Source: Mesorhizobium sp. RMAD-H1
GTDB taxonomy: Bacteria; Pseudomonadota; Alphaproteobacteria; Rhizobiales; Rhizobiaceae
Direction: 5' to 3'
Length of the DNA: 64,000 nt
Assembly: GCF_014191375.1 (NCBI RefSeq)
Contig: NZ_JACHWN010000006.1
Coordinates: 1-64,000 of the forward strand
Below, one piece after another: positions 15,699 to 24,399 of the stretch; the first letter of the stretch is position 1; every line of letters starts with the position of its first letter. The notes under the pieces were generated by a model that saw only the letters and a list, made by a program, of their open reading frames with translations, had not been told where the DNA came from and searched no databases. The position numbers were made by a program, and so were the translations under genes.

Positions 15699-16742
15699 TC
15701 ACTCCTCCATGAACCGGCTGACGTCCTCGGGATGAAGCTGTTCCTTGAGGGCCGTCCGGAGGGCATCGACGCCGCGCTGGCGCAAATCGTCGTTGAAGTC
15801 CGCGCCAATTGGCGATACCGCGGTCGCCTCGATCCCGACCCTTTCTGCTCTGGCAATCAGGCTGTCTCTTGCAGCATTGCCGGCCGGGTCGCGATCTCGC
15901 AGGACATAAAGCCTGCGCAGCGTTGCCGGGAACAGGATTGCGGCGAGGTGTGCGGCCGAGAGCGCCGCCAGCATCGGCATTTGGGGCAGCACCTGACGGG
16001 GCGACAGAACGGTCTCGATCCCCTCCCCGGCGGCGAGCACCTCATCGGCGATACCGAAGCGGACGCCATGCCCGAGAAGATCCCCCATCGCCCGTCTCGG
16101 CGTCTCGACCGGCGCCTTGCCCGAACCGTCGAGGGAGAGCCAGGTGCGGTGCGCGCCGGTCTGCCGCCCCTCGAGGTCGGTGACGGAAGCGATCATCGCC
16201 GGCCAGATCTCTGTGGGAGAACGCTCGCCCGCCCGGTAATAGCACCGTGGATGGTAGCGCAGCGCGGCGGTGCCGGCGAGCGACCTGATCGCCCGCCCGT
16301 TGAGGTAGATCTCCGCAAGCGTGCCGGTAATTGGCCGGGACATGGCGAAGAGCCGCCGCGCCGCTTCGGGCGAACTGACCGCCATATTCGTTGTCCCTCT
16401 GGTCAGTATCCTCATTCTCTCCGGTTGGGGATGCGGGAGCGAGAGGAACCGGCGCGCTTCCTGGGCCACTTGCCTGAAGTCGACAAGGCCAAGCGCCTCG
16501 CGGATGACATCGAGGAGGTCGCCGTGCTCCCCCGTCGCCATATCGGTCCATTTGCCGGCCGCTCCCTTGCCGGTTTCCGGCCCGGTCAGGCGCACGAACA
16601 TGGACCGGCCCGGACTGTTCTGCACATCGCCGACAATCCAGTATCGCCCGGCGCGACGGCCGGAAGACAGATAGTGGCGGCAGACCGCCTCGGCGTTGCG
16701 GCCGAGACGGATTGCCAGATCGGAAGCATCTTGGCGGGACAT
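15699..16742 (-). CDS. Toprim-domain (primase-like) protein of the conjugative element
   Basis: The 347-residue protein has an N-terminal DUF7146-like region (RAGRYWIVGDVQNSPGRSMF, GKWTDMATGEHGDLLD) and a C-terminal Toprim domain with the acidic residues in AAGEGIETVLS and YVLRDRDPAGNAA. Such proteins are plasmid- or ICE-borne and are thought to prime replication of transferred DNA. Its ATG overlaps the stop of the upstream ParB/helicase fusion (TGATG), so they are translated together. The frame is intact. Confidence 0.85.
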   Translation of the reverse strand: MSRQDASDLAIRLGRNAEAVCRHYLSSGRRAGRYWIVGDVQNSPGRSMFVRLTGPETGKGAAGKWTDMATGEHGDLLDVIREALGLVDFRQVAQEARRFLSLPHPQPERMRILTRGTTNMAVSSPEAARRLFAMSRPITGTLAEIYLNGRAIRSLAGTAALRYHPRCYYRAGERSPTEIWPAMIASVTDLEGRQTGAHRTWLSLDGSGKAPVETPRRAMGDLLGHGVRFGIADEVLAAGEGIETVLSPRQVLPQMPMLAALSAAHLAAILFPATLRRLYVLRDRDPAGNAARDSLIARAERVGIEATAVSPIGADFNDDLRQRGVDALRTALKEQLHPEDVSRFMEE

Positions 16743-18049
16743 CAGGCGGCCTCCCGATCCGAGATACGTTCAACCGGATAGGTGTCGAGCAGCTTGGCGA
16801 GGACAGCCGGACCGGACGCGTCGACAGGCACGAAGAAGCGGAGCTTCCACGAGATGATCTCCGTGAAGAGACCATAGGCGCGCAGGCGCTCCCGCATGGC
16901 TTCGGTGAAACCGGCAAGCTCGATACGGTACGTGCCATCACTGCGGGTAATACTGGCCGCCTCCATCGCCGCATCGAGATGATTGTGGATGATGGCGAAC
17001 GCTCCTGCATGGGCATCGTAGATGCTCCGCTGTTCGTCGGTGAGCTGGTGCTCGACCAGCTCGTATTCGACGCCGTCATACGACAGCGAGCGCGCGGTAT
17101 AGAGGCCGAGCGGGCGAAGGTCGCGGGCCACAACCTCCATCGCCGCGACGCCGCCAGCCTCGATCGCTTCGACGGACACGGCGCGGGTTGCGAACTGAAA
17201 ATCCTCGCCGCCACATAGCCCGAGCCGCTGCGCATAGGCGAGATTGTGGACGGTGATGGCGCCCGTGGCGGACACATGGACGACACGGGCATCGGGAAGC
17301 ACGTGCCGCAGCCGCAGGCCGGCGCGCCCCTGCCGCGAAGGGGCGACGTCGTCGCGTTCTCCCTTGCCGCCGCCGGCGTTCTGCATCGCGTGGCTCTCGT
17401 CGAAAATGATCACTCCATTGAAGGCTTTCGGGTTCCCTGTCGCGGCTTCGCCGCTCCCCGCCTCCTGGCCCAACCATTCGACGATTTGCCGGACGCGCGA
17501 AACCCGTGTCCCGCGGTTGTGGGAGCGTAGCGTGGCATGGGTTGTAAATAGGATGCCTTCATGGAGCGTGATGCTTGCGCCTTGAGGGAAGCGCGACAGC
17601 TGCGTGATAAGCAGGCGCTCCATGCCAAGCGCCGACCAGTCGCGCTGCACATCCTCGATCAGCTTGTCGGACTTCGAGATCCACACGGCCTTGCGGCGTC
17701 CGCGCAGCCAATTGTCGAGGATGATACCGGCCGACTGGCGGCCCTTGCCCGCGCTGGTGCCATCGCCGAGCATGAAGCCACGGCGGAAGCGCGCCGCGCC
17801 CTTGGCATCGGCGGGCGCGGCCTGGACGAGATCGAAGGTCTCATCGACCGTCCAGGATCCGGCGAGATAGCCGGAATGCGCCTCAACGGCATGGATGACA
17901 GTCTCCGAGGTGAGTTCATCGAGGCCGGCCTCGACGTCGATTTCGCGAACATTGCTGTCCGACAGCCTGATCCGGTTGAACGGAATATCGCGCGCCGGCG
18001 AGAAAACGATCATCCGGACAGCGGGTTTCTCCTTGGTAGCTTTGGCCAT
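16742..18049 (-). pseudogene. Chimeric ParB N-terminus fused to a shortened strawberry-notch helicase
   Basis: The 435-residue frame begins like an element-borne ParB (MAKATKEKPAVRMIVFSPA, IPFNRIRLSDSNVRE) for about 45 residues. It then jumps into the helicase part of a strawberry-notch-type methylase/helicase that is normally over 1400 residues: AHSGYLAGSWTVDETFD, FMLGDGTSAGKGRQ (Walker A), IIFDESHAMQNA (Walker B). After NHLDAAMEAASI it jumps again to the extreme C-terminus (YRIELAGFTEAMRERL ... YPVERISDREAA). Both joins are in frame. ParB function, the methylase and the second RecA domain are missing. Confidence 0.82.
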
Positions 18050-18061
18050 GGTGGTTTTCTC

Positions 18062-18107
18062 CGTGACGGGCGCCGAGAGCCTTTCTCTCAGCCCGAAACC
18101 CGTCACG
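18062..18107 (-). promoter_or_regulatory. Hairpin leader of the ParB/helicase fusion, shared with ardC
   Basis: CGTGACGGG pairs with CCCGTCACG around an inner GAGAG/CTCTC stem, 13 bases before the start codon and next to the GGAGA ribosome site. The same GACGGGCGCCG ... GGCTGAGAG arrangement occurs before ardC. Confidence 0.65.
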
Positions 18108-18242
18108 AAGCGAAGCGCCGCCCTCTCACTGTATGAAGGCAGCGCCACGCAATCGGCAAACCAGAAATGCGCGAAGCCGGAATGCGCAGCCCCCATTTTC
18201 GGCGTATCGAAATCCGGAGGGCTCGGCAGCAGGAGTGACTGG

Positions 18243-19205
18243 TTATGCAGCCTTCCTGTCGACCAGGTTTTCCGGTTCGGCATCCGGGCGCTCGGTGTCC
18301 GGCAGGAAGGACAGCAGCCAATCGGCCGCCTTGCTCGCCTGGGATGCGGCGCGCACGATCGCGCGCTTGTCTTCGCGCAGCACCTCGAGCCAAGAGCCTA
18401 TATAGTCCGCATGCCGGACGGTCGGCGCGATGCCAAGCGACGCGCAGCAGAAGGCCGCGTTCATCTCGGCAACCAGTTCCTCGACGGCGTATTTCTTGCT
18501 TCCGAAGCTGCCACTCAGGTCGCGGCAAAGACGAGACGAATGGCCGGTCGCGTGGCCAAGCTCGTGTAGCGCTGTCCGGTGCCAATTGATCGGCTCGAAA
18601 TAGGCCTGCGGCGGCGGGACCTGTACATAGTCGAGCGCTGGCACGTAAATCGCGCGGTCGCCGCCAATGCGAAAGTCAATGCCTGTCGCGCGGATCAGGG
18701 CCTCGACCTTTGGCTCGATCAGGCCCGCCATCGGTGGCGACGGAACAGTCGCGAGCTCGTCGGGCAGGTTCTCGCATTGCGCGGCGTTGAACACGGTGAA
18801 CCGCTTCAGGAACGGAATCGCCTGTGCTTCTTCACCGGTCTCTCGCGCGCGTCGCTTCTCGTCGTCGGGCACGAAGCGGTCTGCGTAGACGATGGTCGTG
18901 CCACGCTCGCCCTTCCGGACGTTGCCGCCGAGCGCGAGGGCCTGGCGGAAGGTGAGCCAGCTCTGACCGGGGAAACCGTGTTCGATCACCGCATCCCAGA
19001 GGATCAGCACGTTGATCCCGGAATATCGCCGGCCGGTCGCGGCGTTTCTCGGCATGGCGAGCGGCGCCTTGGCTGCCGCCGTCCCCCAAGGCTGCACCCA
19101 CGGGACCCGGCCGGCCTCAAGCTCGGCGACGATCTTGCCGGTGATTTCGTCATAGAGGCTCGCCCGTGCCTGGCCGAGGCGAGCGGATGCGGTTTTTCTA
19201 GACAT
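18243..19205 (-). CDS. ardC: ArdC-type antirestriction protein / zincin-like metallopeptidase
   Basis: The 320-residue protein has the N-terminal ssDNA-binding domain of ArdC (LYDEITGKIVAELEAGRVPW, YSGINVLILWDA, GGNVRKGERGTTIVYADRF) and a C-terminal metallopeptidase-like domain with HELGHATGH zinc ligands and VEELVAEMNAAF as the distal Glu helix. ArdC proteins protect incoming DNA from host restriction after conjugation. The frame is intact. The leader forms a hairpin that is shared with the downstream fusion gene. Confidence 0.92.
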   Translation of the reverse strand: MSRKTASARLGQARASLYDEITGKIVAELEAGRVPWVQPWGTAAAKAPLAMPRNAATGRRYSGINVLILWDAVIEHGFPGQSWLTFRQALALGGNVRKGERGTTIVYADRFVPDDEKRRARETGEEAQAIPFLKRFTVFNAAQCENLPDELATVPSPPMAGLIEPKVEALIRATGIDFRIGGDRAIYVPALDYVQVPPPQAYFEPINWHRTALHELGHATGHSSRLCRDLSGSFGSKKYAVEELVAEMNAAFCCASLGIAPTVRHADYIGSWLEVLREDKRAIVRAASQASKAADWLLSFLPDTERPDAEPENLVDRKAA

Positions 19206-19218
19206 CGCGGATCTCCAC

Positions 19219-19258
19219 GACGGGCGCCGGAAGCCTCTCTCCCAGCTCTCAGCCCGTC
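19219..19258 (-). promoter_or_regulatory. Hairpin leader of ardC
   Basis: GACGGGC (19219-19225) pairs with GCCCGTC (19252-19258) immediately upstream of the ardC ribosome site. The loop contains the GGCTGAGAG and CCGGCGCC elements also seen in the leader at 18062-18107. Confidence 0.65.
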
Positions 19259-19285
19259 ATGGCAAACCCGGTCCGCACTCTCACT

Positions 19286-19501
19286 CTAAGGAGGTGTTGC
19301 GGGGAACTCCCGCTGAACGGGTTGGTGGAGACGAGGCTCCGCCGCGGGGGAAAGCCTTCCCCTCAAATTCGCAATCCTGCAATCACGGCATTCAGGCTTT
19401 CCGGGTTTCGAGGTGAGTATGTCGTTCTCGAGCGCCCACTCCACTGTGGCTTCAAACTTGGTGGAGGTGAGCCGAAGCTGGATGTAATGAAGGCTGGCCA
19501 T
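19286..19501 (-). CDS. Uncertain small reading frame, 71 residues
   Basis: The N-terminal half (MASLHYIQLRLTSTKFE, VEWALENDIL) has protein-like composition, while the C-terminal half is Pro/Arg-rich and may not be coding. No family is recognised. It overlaps the decayed tail of the toxin gene and the ardC leader region. It may be a fragment. Confidence 0.25.
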   Translation of the reverse strand: MASLHYIQLRLTSTKFEATVEWALENDILTSKPGKPECRDCRIANLRGRLSPAAEPRLHQPVQREFPATPP

Positions 19502-19554
19502 GGTTGGAACGCATGGACGAGACGATCAAGATCCTCAGATTGTCGTCTGCTATC

Positions 19555-19674
19555 TCAAGAACACTGTCCCTCTTCCTTAAGCGCAATAGAGATATTGTTG
19601 CTATTCTTCGGATAGATATTGATGGCCTCCTCAGGGAATATGATACACTCACCCGGCTCTTCTTGCTCTTCCAT
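19555..19674 (-). CDS. Small acidic protein, 39 residues, probably truncated
   Basis: It starts MEEQEEPGECIIFPEEAI behind a strong AAGGGGAG ribosome site and reads INIYPKNSNNISIALKEEG before a stop. In the next frame the sequence goes on as VLEIADDNLRILIVSSM, so the gene was probably about 65 residues and has suffered a frameshift. No function can be assigned. Confidence 0.45.
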   Translation of the reverse strand: MEEQEEPGECIIFPEEAINIYPKNSNNISIALKEEGQCS

Positions 19675-19811
19675 GGTGCTCCCCTTTTTTGCGTCGCTTC
19701 AGCGGCCACCAGCCGCGGGCTTCCGATGGTCGCGTCATCAAGATTTCCCGGTTGAGATGCTTTCAGGCCGGAAGCCGGAAAGGCGCGCTGCGTCATGCGC
19801 CGCGAACACTC

Positions 19812-20228
19812 CCTCAACGGATTGATGATCTGAAGCCCGGCAAAATCCTTCTCGTTGTCCGTCACGACGGCGCAGTCATTGGCACTGGCGATGGCGGCGA
19901 TCATGTCGAGCGCACTGCGCGGACGGCCGGCAGCCTTCCCTTCCGCAATCAACCGCGCCCAGATTAATCCAGCCTTGTCATCGAAGACGAGAACACGCCC
20001 CGCGAACAGCGCTTGTGTGGGCCCTCCGGCCCGGCAAACCAGGCCTTGAGGGGCATCTTTCTTCTTGCCGCGCGGCTTTCCGAGAATGCCGCGCCGGATT
20101 TCCGCGACCGTCAACGAGGCAATGAACAGATCCTCATCCCGTTGCGCCGCCATCCAGGCAAGCAGCGTTTCCGACGGTCGCGGCTTGACGATATCGCTGA
20201 TGATGTGGGTGCCGAGAAGATAGCGCAT
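19812..20228 (-). pseudogene. vapC: VapC-like PIN-domain toxin, degenerate
   Basis: The PIN fold is clear (LAWMAAQRDEDLFIASLTVAEIRRG, RPRSALDMIAA, VVTDNEKDF) but the start reads MRYLLGTHIISD instead of MRYLLDTN.ISD, so the first catalytic Asp is Gly. Residues around KDAPQGLVCRAGGPTQ are out of frame; one extra base followed by two extra bases restores the frame, and the original would read LKAWFAGPEGP. The normal stop after IINPLR is also lost, and the frame runs on to 19452. VapC toxins are RNases that need all acidic residues, so this copy should be inactive. Confidence 0.82.
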
Positions 20229-20528
20229 CACAGGTCGACCTTGCGCCCCTCTTCACGCGGGCGGGAAAAGTCGAGGTCAGCGCCAACCAGCGGCGAGCGG
20301 CGCAATGCAGCGAGAATGCCGCCGGGCTTGGGTGGCTCGCCTGCTACAAGAGCCTTCACGGCCTGCCGCGCCTGCTCCGCTTCCGGGCCGTCCTCGGCGA
20401 GGCGGCGCGCAAGGGAATGGATCAATTCGCGGCCGGATTCCGGCGCCATGACTTCAAAGCGTCTGAAGCCGCGCTGCGTCAGGCGCGCGGTAGTTCTTGA
20501 TCGCTCTCTTCTGTGCCGCATTGCCCAT
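20228..20528 (-). pseudogene. Antitoxin gene of the vapC pair, N-terminal frameshift
   Basis: The body (FEVMAPESGRELIHSLARRL, then GGILAALRRSPLVGADLDF and PREEGRKVDL) is the antitoxin family that partners this VapC type. The native start at 20528 (MGNAAQKRAIKNYRA) is separated from the body by a 2-base deletion after YRA. An ATG in the other frame at 20521 (MRHRRERSRTTARL) could still yield an in-frame 97-residue protein, so an antitoxin with an altered N-terminus might be made. It overlaps vapC by one base. Confidence 0.7.
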
Positions 20529-20543
20529 GACTAGCCTCCGTTC

Positions 20544-20557
20544 TATATCTGGATATA
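20544..20557. promoter_or_regulatory. Palindromic operator/promoter of the toxin-antitoxin pair
   Basis: TATATC-TG-GATATA lies 16 bases upstream of the antitoxin start. Antitoxins of this type bind such palindromes over their own promoter. Confidence 0.5.
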
Positions 20558-20565
20558 TAATCCGA

Positions 20566-20631
20566 CTATCCAAGGCGTGGGCGGCCCGCATCCCTTGAAC
20601 GCTGATCATCCGGGCCGTGCCACTTTCCCAT
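20566..20631 (-). other. 21-codon truncated reading frame at the element edge
   Basis: ATG at 20631 follows AAAGGGGACGAC and encodes MGKWHGPDDQRSRDAG before a stop. It follows the AHSA1 gene closely and looks like the 5' stub of a third operon gene cut where the mobile-element DNA begins. Confidence 0.35.
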
Positions 20632-20669
20632 GTCGTCCCCTTTCGGTAGGCCTTCAAAGTCGCAATATT

Positions 20670-21590
20670 TCAGCGGGATGTGGCGAAGCGTTCCAGTTTG
20701 CCCAAGGTCTGCTGTCCCAGTTCCTCGGCACCGAAGCCCTTCGCCTCCTGGAACTCGGCAGCCGTGTTGAATACCATACCCAGCGTCACCTGCGTCGCCC
20801 CGTCCTGATCCTCGAACGAGGCCCAGGCGTCGGCGTGTTTCGGCCCGTTCTCGCCCCAATGCAGCGCATAGCCGATCCGCTCCCTGGGCCGGACCTCGTT
20901 ATAGAGATGATGGTTCGGGAAGACAGTGCCGTCAGGCGCGATCATGTCGAAGACCCATTCCCCGCCCGCTCGCAGGTCGATCCTCTTGGTTCGACAGGAG
21001 AAGCCGTCCGGCCCCCACCATTGCGGCAGCGTTTCCGGGTTCATCCACACGCCCCACACGATGGATCGCGGGGCCTTGATCACCCGCTGCAGCACCATGG
21101 TTCGTTCAGCCACATCAGCGAGATTGTCCAGTCCCGCGCCGAAGCCTTCCTGATAGCCGGCCTCCATGTCCTCCGCCAGCGAAGAAAGCTGCACCGTCAC
21201 GGCCAACCGGCTGCGCTCCTGCATGCCTGAGATATCAGCCGTCACCAGTGCAACCGATTGCGTCACGCCTTCGGATGAGATCACCTCGTAGTTGACGCTG
21301 CGCCACGTCGGCTGCAAAGCCAGCCAGCCGCATTCGCAGCGGATATCCGGCTGCCCCTCCACCTTGCACAGAGAGATCTCGCGTCCACCGACCCTGGAGT
21401 CGGCCTCCAGGAACTCCACGGTGACGGATGGCGATGGCGCAGCCCAGACCGCCCGCGCGGTCGGGGCCGTCCATGCCTCCCACAGCACGACCACTGGCGC
21501 GGCGACGTCCCGTTCGAAGGTGAGCGTCGCAAAGCGGCCTTTTCCAGGCACCGCATGGGTCGCACCGTTTGGAGCGAGGTTCTGTGTCAT
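20670..21590 (-). CDS. AHSA1/SRPBCC protein with two START-like domains
   Basis: At 306 residues this is about twice the usual AHSA1 length. The N-terminal domain (TLTFERDVAAPVVVLWEAWT, GGREISLCKVEG) and the C-terminal domain (MVLQRVIKAPRSIVWGVWM, PQWWGPDGFSCRT, GGEWVFDMIAPDG) are both helix-grip folds that bind hydrophobic ligands. Its ATG overlaps the stop of the ArsR gene, the standard ArsR-AHSA1 pairing. The ligand is unknown. Confidence 0.88.
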   Translation of the reverse strand: MTQNLAPNGATHAVPGKGRFATLTFERDVAAPVVVLWEAWTAPTARAVWAAPSPSVTVEFLEADSRVGGREISLCKVEGQPDIRCECGWLALQPTWRSVNYEVISSEGVTQSVALVTADISGMQERSRLAVTVQLSSLAEDMEAGYQEGFGAGLDNLADVAERTMVLQRVIKAPRSIVWGVWMNPETLPQWWGPDGFSCRTKRIDLRAGGEWVFDMIAPDGTVFPNHHLYNEVRPRERIGYALHWGENGPKHADAWASFEDQDGATQVTLGMVFNTAAEFQEAKGFGAEELGQQTLGKLERFATSR

Positions 21591-21928
21591 TCTTTGCTTT
21601 CCTTCATCACCTTCATCACAAATGCATCCAACCGATCCAGCCGGGCCTCCCAGATGGCCCGCTGTTCATCGAGCCATGTCCGCACCGGATCGAGTGCCTC
21701 GGGCACGATGGCGCAGGTGCGTATCCGCCCGTCCTTGGAGGTGGCGATCAACCCTGCCCCCTCCAGCACGGAAAGGTGCCGCATCACCGTGGGCAGCCGT
21801 AGTCCAGTGGGCCCAGCCAAATCCGTTACCCGCGCGGGCGCTTGGGCAAGCCGTGTCAGGATCGACCGGCGGGTCGGATCAGCGAGCGCGTGAAAAAGCA
21901 GCGAGAGATCGAGGTAATGCTTAGCCAT
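21587..21928 (-). CDS. ArsR-family helix-turn-helix regulator
   Basis: The 113-residue winged HTH protein (FHALADPTRRSILTRLAQ, LPTVMRHLSVLEGAGLI, DGRIRTCAIVPEAL) is of the SdpR/YgaV-like type that accompanies AHSA1 proteins. The usual metal-binding cysteines are absent, so it probably senses something other than metal. It is the first gene of a two-gene operon and probably represses it. Confidence 0.9.
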   Translation of the reverse strand: MAKHYLDLSLLFHALADPTRRSILTRLAQAPARVTDLAGPTGLRLPTVMRHLSVLEGAGLIATSKDGRIRTCAIVPEALDPVRTWLDEQRAIWEARLDRLDAFVMKVMKESKE

Positions 21929-22144
21929 GTAGCTAACTATAACTCAATTTTCCGGCAGCGCAAGCGAAAACTTAGTCAAATTGCTAAGTTTATCCCCGGA
22001 CGCACGGCGTTCTTGAGCAGGCGGCTTCCACTGCCCAGTCCGCTGGAACGTTGCTTACTGCAGCGTAGCTTCCCGCAAGCCGCCCAGACCGGGTTTCTGC
22101 GATGGCCCGGTCAACCTGGCGAAATGATTTGAGACCGGACCCGA

Positions 22145-23380
22145 TCAGCCGGATACGCGCCCTGAAACCCGCCGGACGAGATCGTTGCGATCGAGGACAT
22201 CGGGGGCGAGCGACGCACCGAGCCCCGGCCCGTCCAGCGGGGCGATGAAGCCTTTTTCGAACACCGGCAGATCGGTCATGACATCCCTGTAGAAGCCGCG
22301 GAGATGAGAACGGACCGTTTCCGCGATCAGCCCGTTTGGCGCATGGGCGAGAAGATGGAGATTGCAGAGAAGCGTCACCGGGCCGGTGCAGTCGTGCGGG
22401 GCGATTGGCCGATCGAAGACATCGGCCAGATGGGTAACGCGCTGCGCCTCCGTCAATCCGCCCGTCCAGGTGACGTCAAAGGTCGCAAAATCGATCGCGC
22501 CTCGCTGGAAGGCTTCACGGAACCAGGGCGCGGTTCCGAGATTCTCGCTGGCTGCGACCTTGGCATTCGACGCCCGCCGGAATTCGGCAAGATCGGCGAA
22601 ATTGTCGAGCACGATCGGATCCTCGTGCCAGAAAATGCCGTAATCGGAAAGCGCTCGGGCGATCTCGACGGCGGCCGGCAGCCTCCAGAGCCCATGATAC
22701 TCGACCATGATCTCCATGGCATCGCCGACCTCCTTGCGGATTTCCTCGACCGGCCAGAGCCCTTTTTTAATGTCCACCGGCGAAATCCAGTTTCCTCCCT
22801 CCCGCAAGGCAAAGACATCGAAGGGCCAGATCTTCATTGCGGTGATCCCCTCGTCGAGCAGTTCCCGCGCAAGCCGGGCCGGTTCATAGACCTGCATCGA
22901 CAGGTCCTCATATTGTCCGATCTTTTCCGGCGGCGCCTCGTCGCGGCTGAACATCTGGTAATTCTGAGCGTGCCGCACCCTGTTGTTGTATTCACTGTTT
23001 GCGCATGTGTTGTACATGCGGATCCGGTCGCGCGACTTGCCGCCAAGCAGATCGTAAATGGGCAGACCAACCATCTGCCCGCACAGATCCCATAGCGCTA
23101 TATCGACGGCCGAATTGCCGCGGATTTCGATGCTTCTCGTCGGAAATCCCTTGAAGCTGTTGCCGACCCTGTCACGCAGCGTTCGGCTCAGGGCCGTGCG
23201 ATCCCTTGGATTTTTCCCTATCAGGAATGGGGCGCAGGTCTCATGGACATAGGCCACGACCGCCTCGGGATTGCGGAAGGTTTCGCCGAGGCCGATCAAT
23301 CCTTCGTCGGTATGCAGCCGGACCCAGACGATATTGCTGAACTCGACGAGCTGAATGGTTTCCAAACCTGTCACTATCAT
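22145..23380 (-). CDS. Mandelate racemase/muconate lactonizing enzyme family (enolase superfamily)
   Basis: The 411-residue protein shows the capping domain (VRLHTDEGLIGLGETF) and the barrel residues: Lys in TAMKIWPFD, metal ligands in VEYHGLW, WHEDPIV and ASENLG, and the His base in IAPHDCTGPV. This points to a sugar-acid or hydroxyacid dehydratase or epimerase. The start is ATG 23380 with GGAG upstream. It is the last gene of the transporter operon and lies 23 bases after the hydroxyacid dehydrogenase. The substrate is not evident. Confidence 0.85.
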   Translation of the reverse strand: MIVTGLETIQLVEFSNIVWVRLHTDEGLIGLGETFRNPEAVVAYVHETCAPFLIGKNPRDRTALSRTLRDRVGNSFKGFPTRSIEIRGNSAVDIALWDLCGQMVGLPIYDLLGGKSRDRIRMYNTCANSEYNNRVRHAQNYQMFSRDEAPPEKIGQYEDLSMQVYEPARLARELLDEGITAMKIWPFDVFALREGGNWISPVDIKKGLWPVEEIRKEVGDAMEIMVEYHGLWRLPAAVEIARALSDYGIFWHEDPIVLDNFADLAEFRRASNAKVAASENLGTAPWFREAFQRGAIDFATFDVTWTGGLTEAQRVTHLADVFDRPIAPHDCTGPVTLLCNLHLLAHAPNGLIAETVRSHLRGFYRDVMTDLPVFEKGFIAPLDGPGLGASLAPDVLDRNDLVRRVSGRVSG

Positions 23381-23403
23381 GGGGTATGCTCCAGCGCGGC
23401 GTT

Positions 23404-24399
23404 TCAGGCTACGTCCGTCTCTTCGGCTTCGTGGACGATGTTCATGCAACGGCCGCCACTGAAATAGGCGTCGATATTGGCTGCCATTGTCTGCGCGCGG
23501 CGCCGAATGGTGCCATTGGTCCAGCCGGACATGTGCGGCGTCATCACGATATTATCGAGGCGTTCGAAGGGCAGCCTGGAGGGCAATGTCGGCCCGTCAT
23601 CCTTGTCGGGATACCGGTACCAGGTATCGATGATCGCTCCGCCGATCCTGCGCGCGGCAAGCGCGTCATAAAGCGCCTGTTCGTCTATGACCGGCCCTCG
23701 TCCGACATTGATGATGGTTGCCTCCTGCCGCATGCGCGAGAATGCCTGCTCACCGACGAAACTCCTCGTTTCGTCCGTCAATGGCAGCGACACGACGATG
23801 AAGTCGGCCGAACCATAGAAATCGTCCAGTTGCCGAAGGCTGAAATAGGCATCGACATCCTCACCGGTCGCCACCACGCTTCGGTTGGCGGCAAGCACGC
23901 GCATGCCGAAAGCCCTGGCCCGGCGGGCGATAGCCCTGCCGATATGCCCATAGCCCAGCAGGCCCACCGTCAGACCGCCAATCTCACCGTGCACCGTCGA
24001 GGTCGAGCCAGAGCGGAACAGCCACTTGCCTTGCCGCAGGCTCGCATCGGCCGCCCGGAGCGGTATGCGCGCGCCAAGGATCGCAGCCATCACATATTCG
24101 GCGATCGCCTGCTCATGGCCGAAGCAGTTGCAGACCATGACCGATGGCGGCAGCGCTGCAAAGTCGACGCCGTCATAGCCCGCCGCCGAGACGTGGTAGA
24201 ATTTCAGCCGCAATGGCTTTGGCATCGAGGAGGTCAGACGGTTGCCGACGATGACATCGGCGTTTTCGAATGCTGCGATATCCGCATCGTCACGCAACTC
24301 GTCGGGCAGAATGACCACCTGCGCCTCACTCTGCAGGAAATCACGGAATTCATCGTGATAGGTCGCCGCGTTGCGTCCGTGAAAGACGATATTGATCAT
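23404..24399 (-). CDS. D-2-hydroxyacid dehydrogenase (NAD-dependent)
   Basis: The 331-residue protein has the Rossmann motif in TVGLLGYGHIGRAIARRA, the catalytic Arg in INVGRGPVIDE and the catalytic His in MTPHMSGWT. The region normally containing the catalytic Glu reads AIIDTWYRYP and is unusual. It oxidises or reduces a 2-hydroxy/2-keto acid. Its ATG overlaps the stop of the upstream Ldh2-type gene (ATGA), so the two dehydrogenases are translated together. Confidence 0.87.
   Translation of the reverse strand: MINIVFHGRNAATYHDEFRDFLQSEAQVVILPDELRDDADIAAFENADVIVGNRLTSSMPKPLRLKFYHVSAAGYDGVDFAALPPSVMVCNCFGHEQAIAEYVMAAILGARIPLRAADASLRQGKWLFRSGSTSTVHGEIGGLTVGLLGYGHIGRAIARRARAFGMRVLAANRSVVATGEDVDAYFSLRQLDDFYGSADFIVVSLPLTDETRSFVGEQAFSRMRQEATIINVGRGPVIDEQALYDALAARRIGGAIIDTWYRYPDKDDGPTLPSRLPFERLDNIVMTPHMSGWTNGTIRRRAQTMAANIDAYFSGGRCMNIVHEAEETDVA

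Noticed and set aside
19504-19755. Plus-strand 83-codon frame
   Set aside because: Antisense to the small acidic gene with a strong ribosome site at 19674; no independent support.
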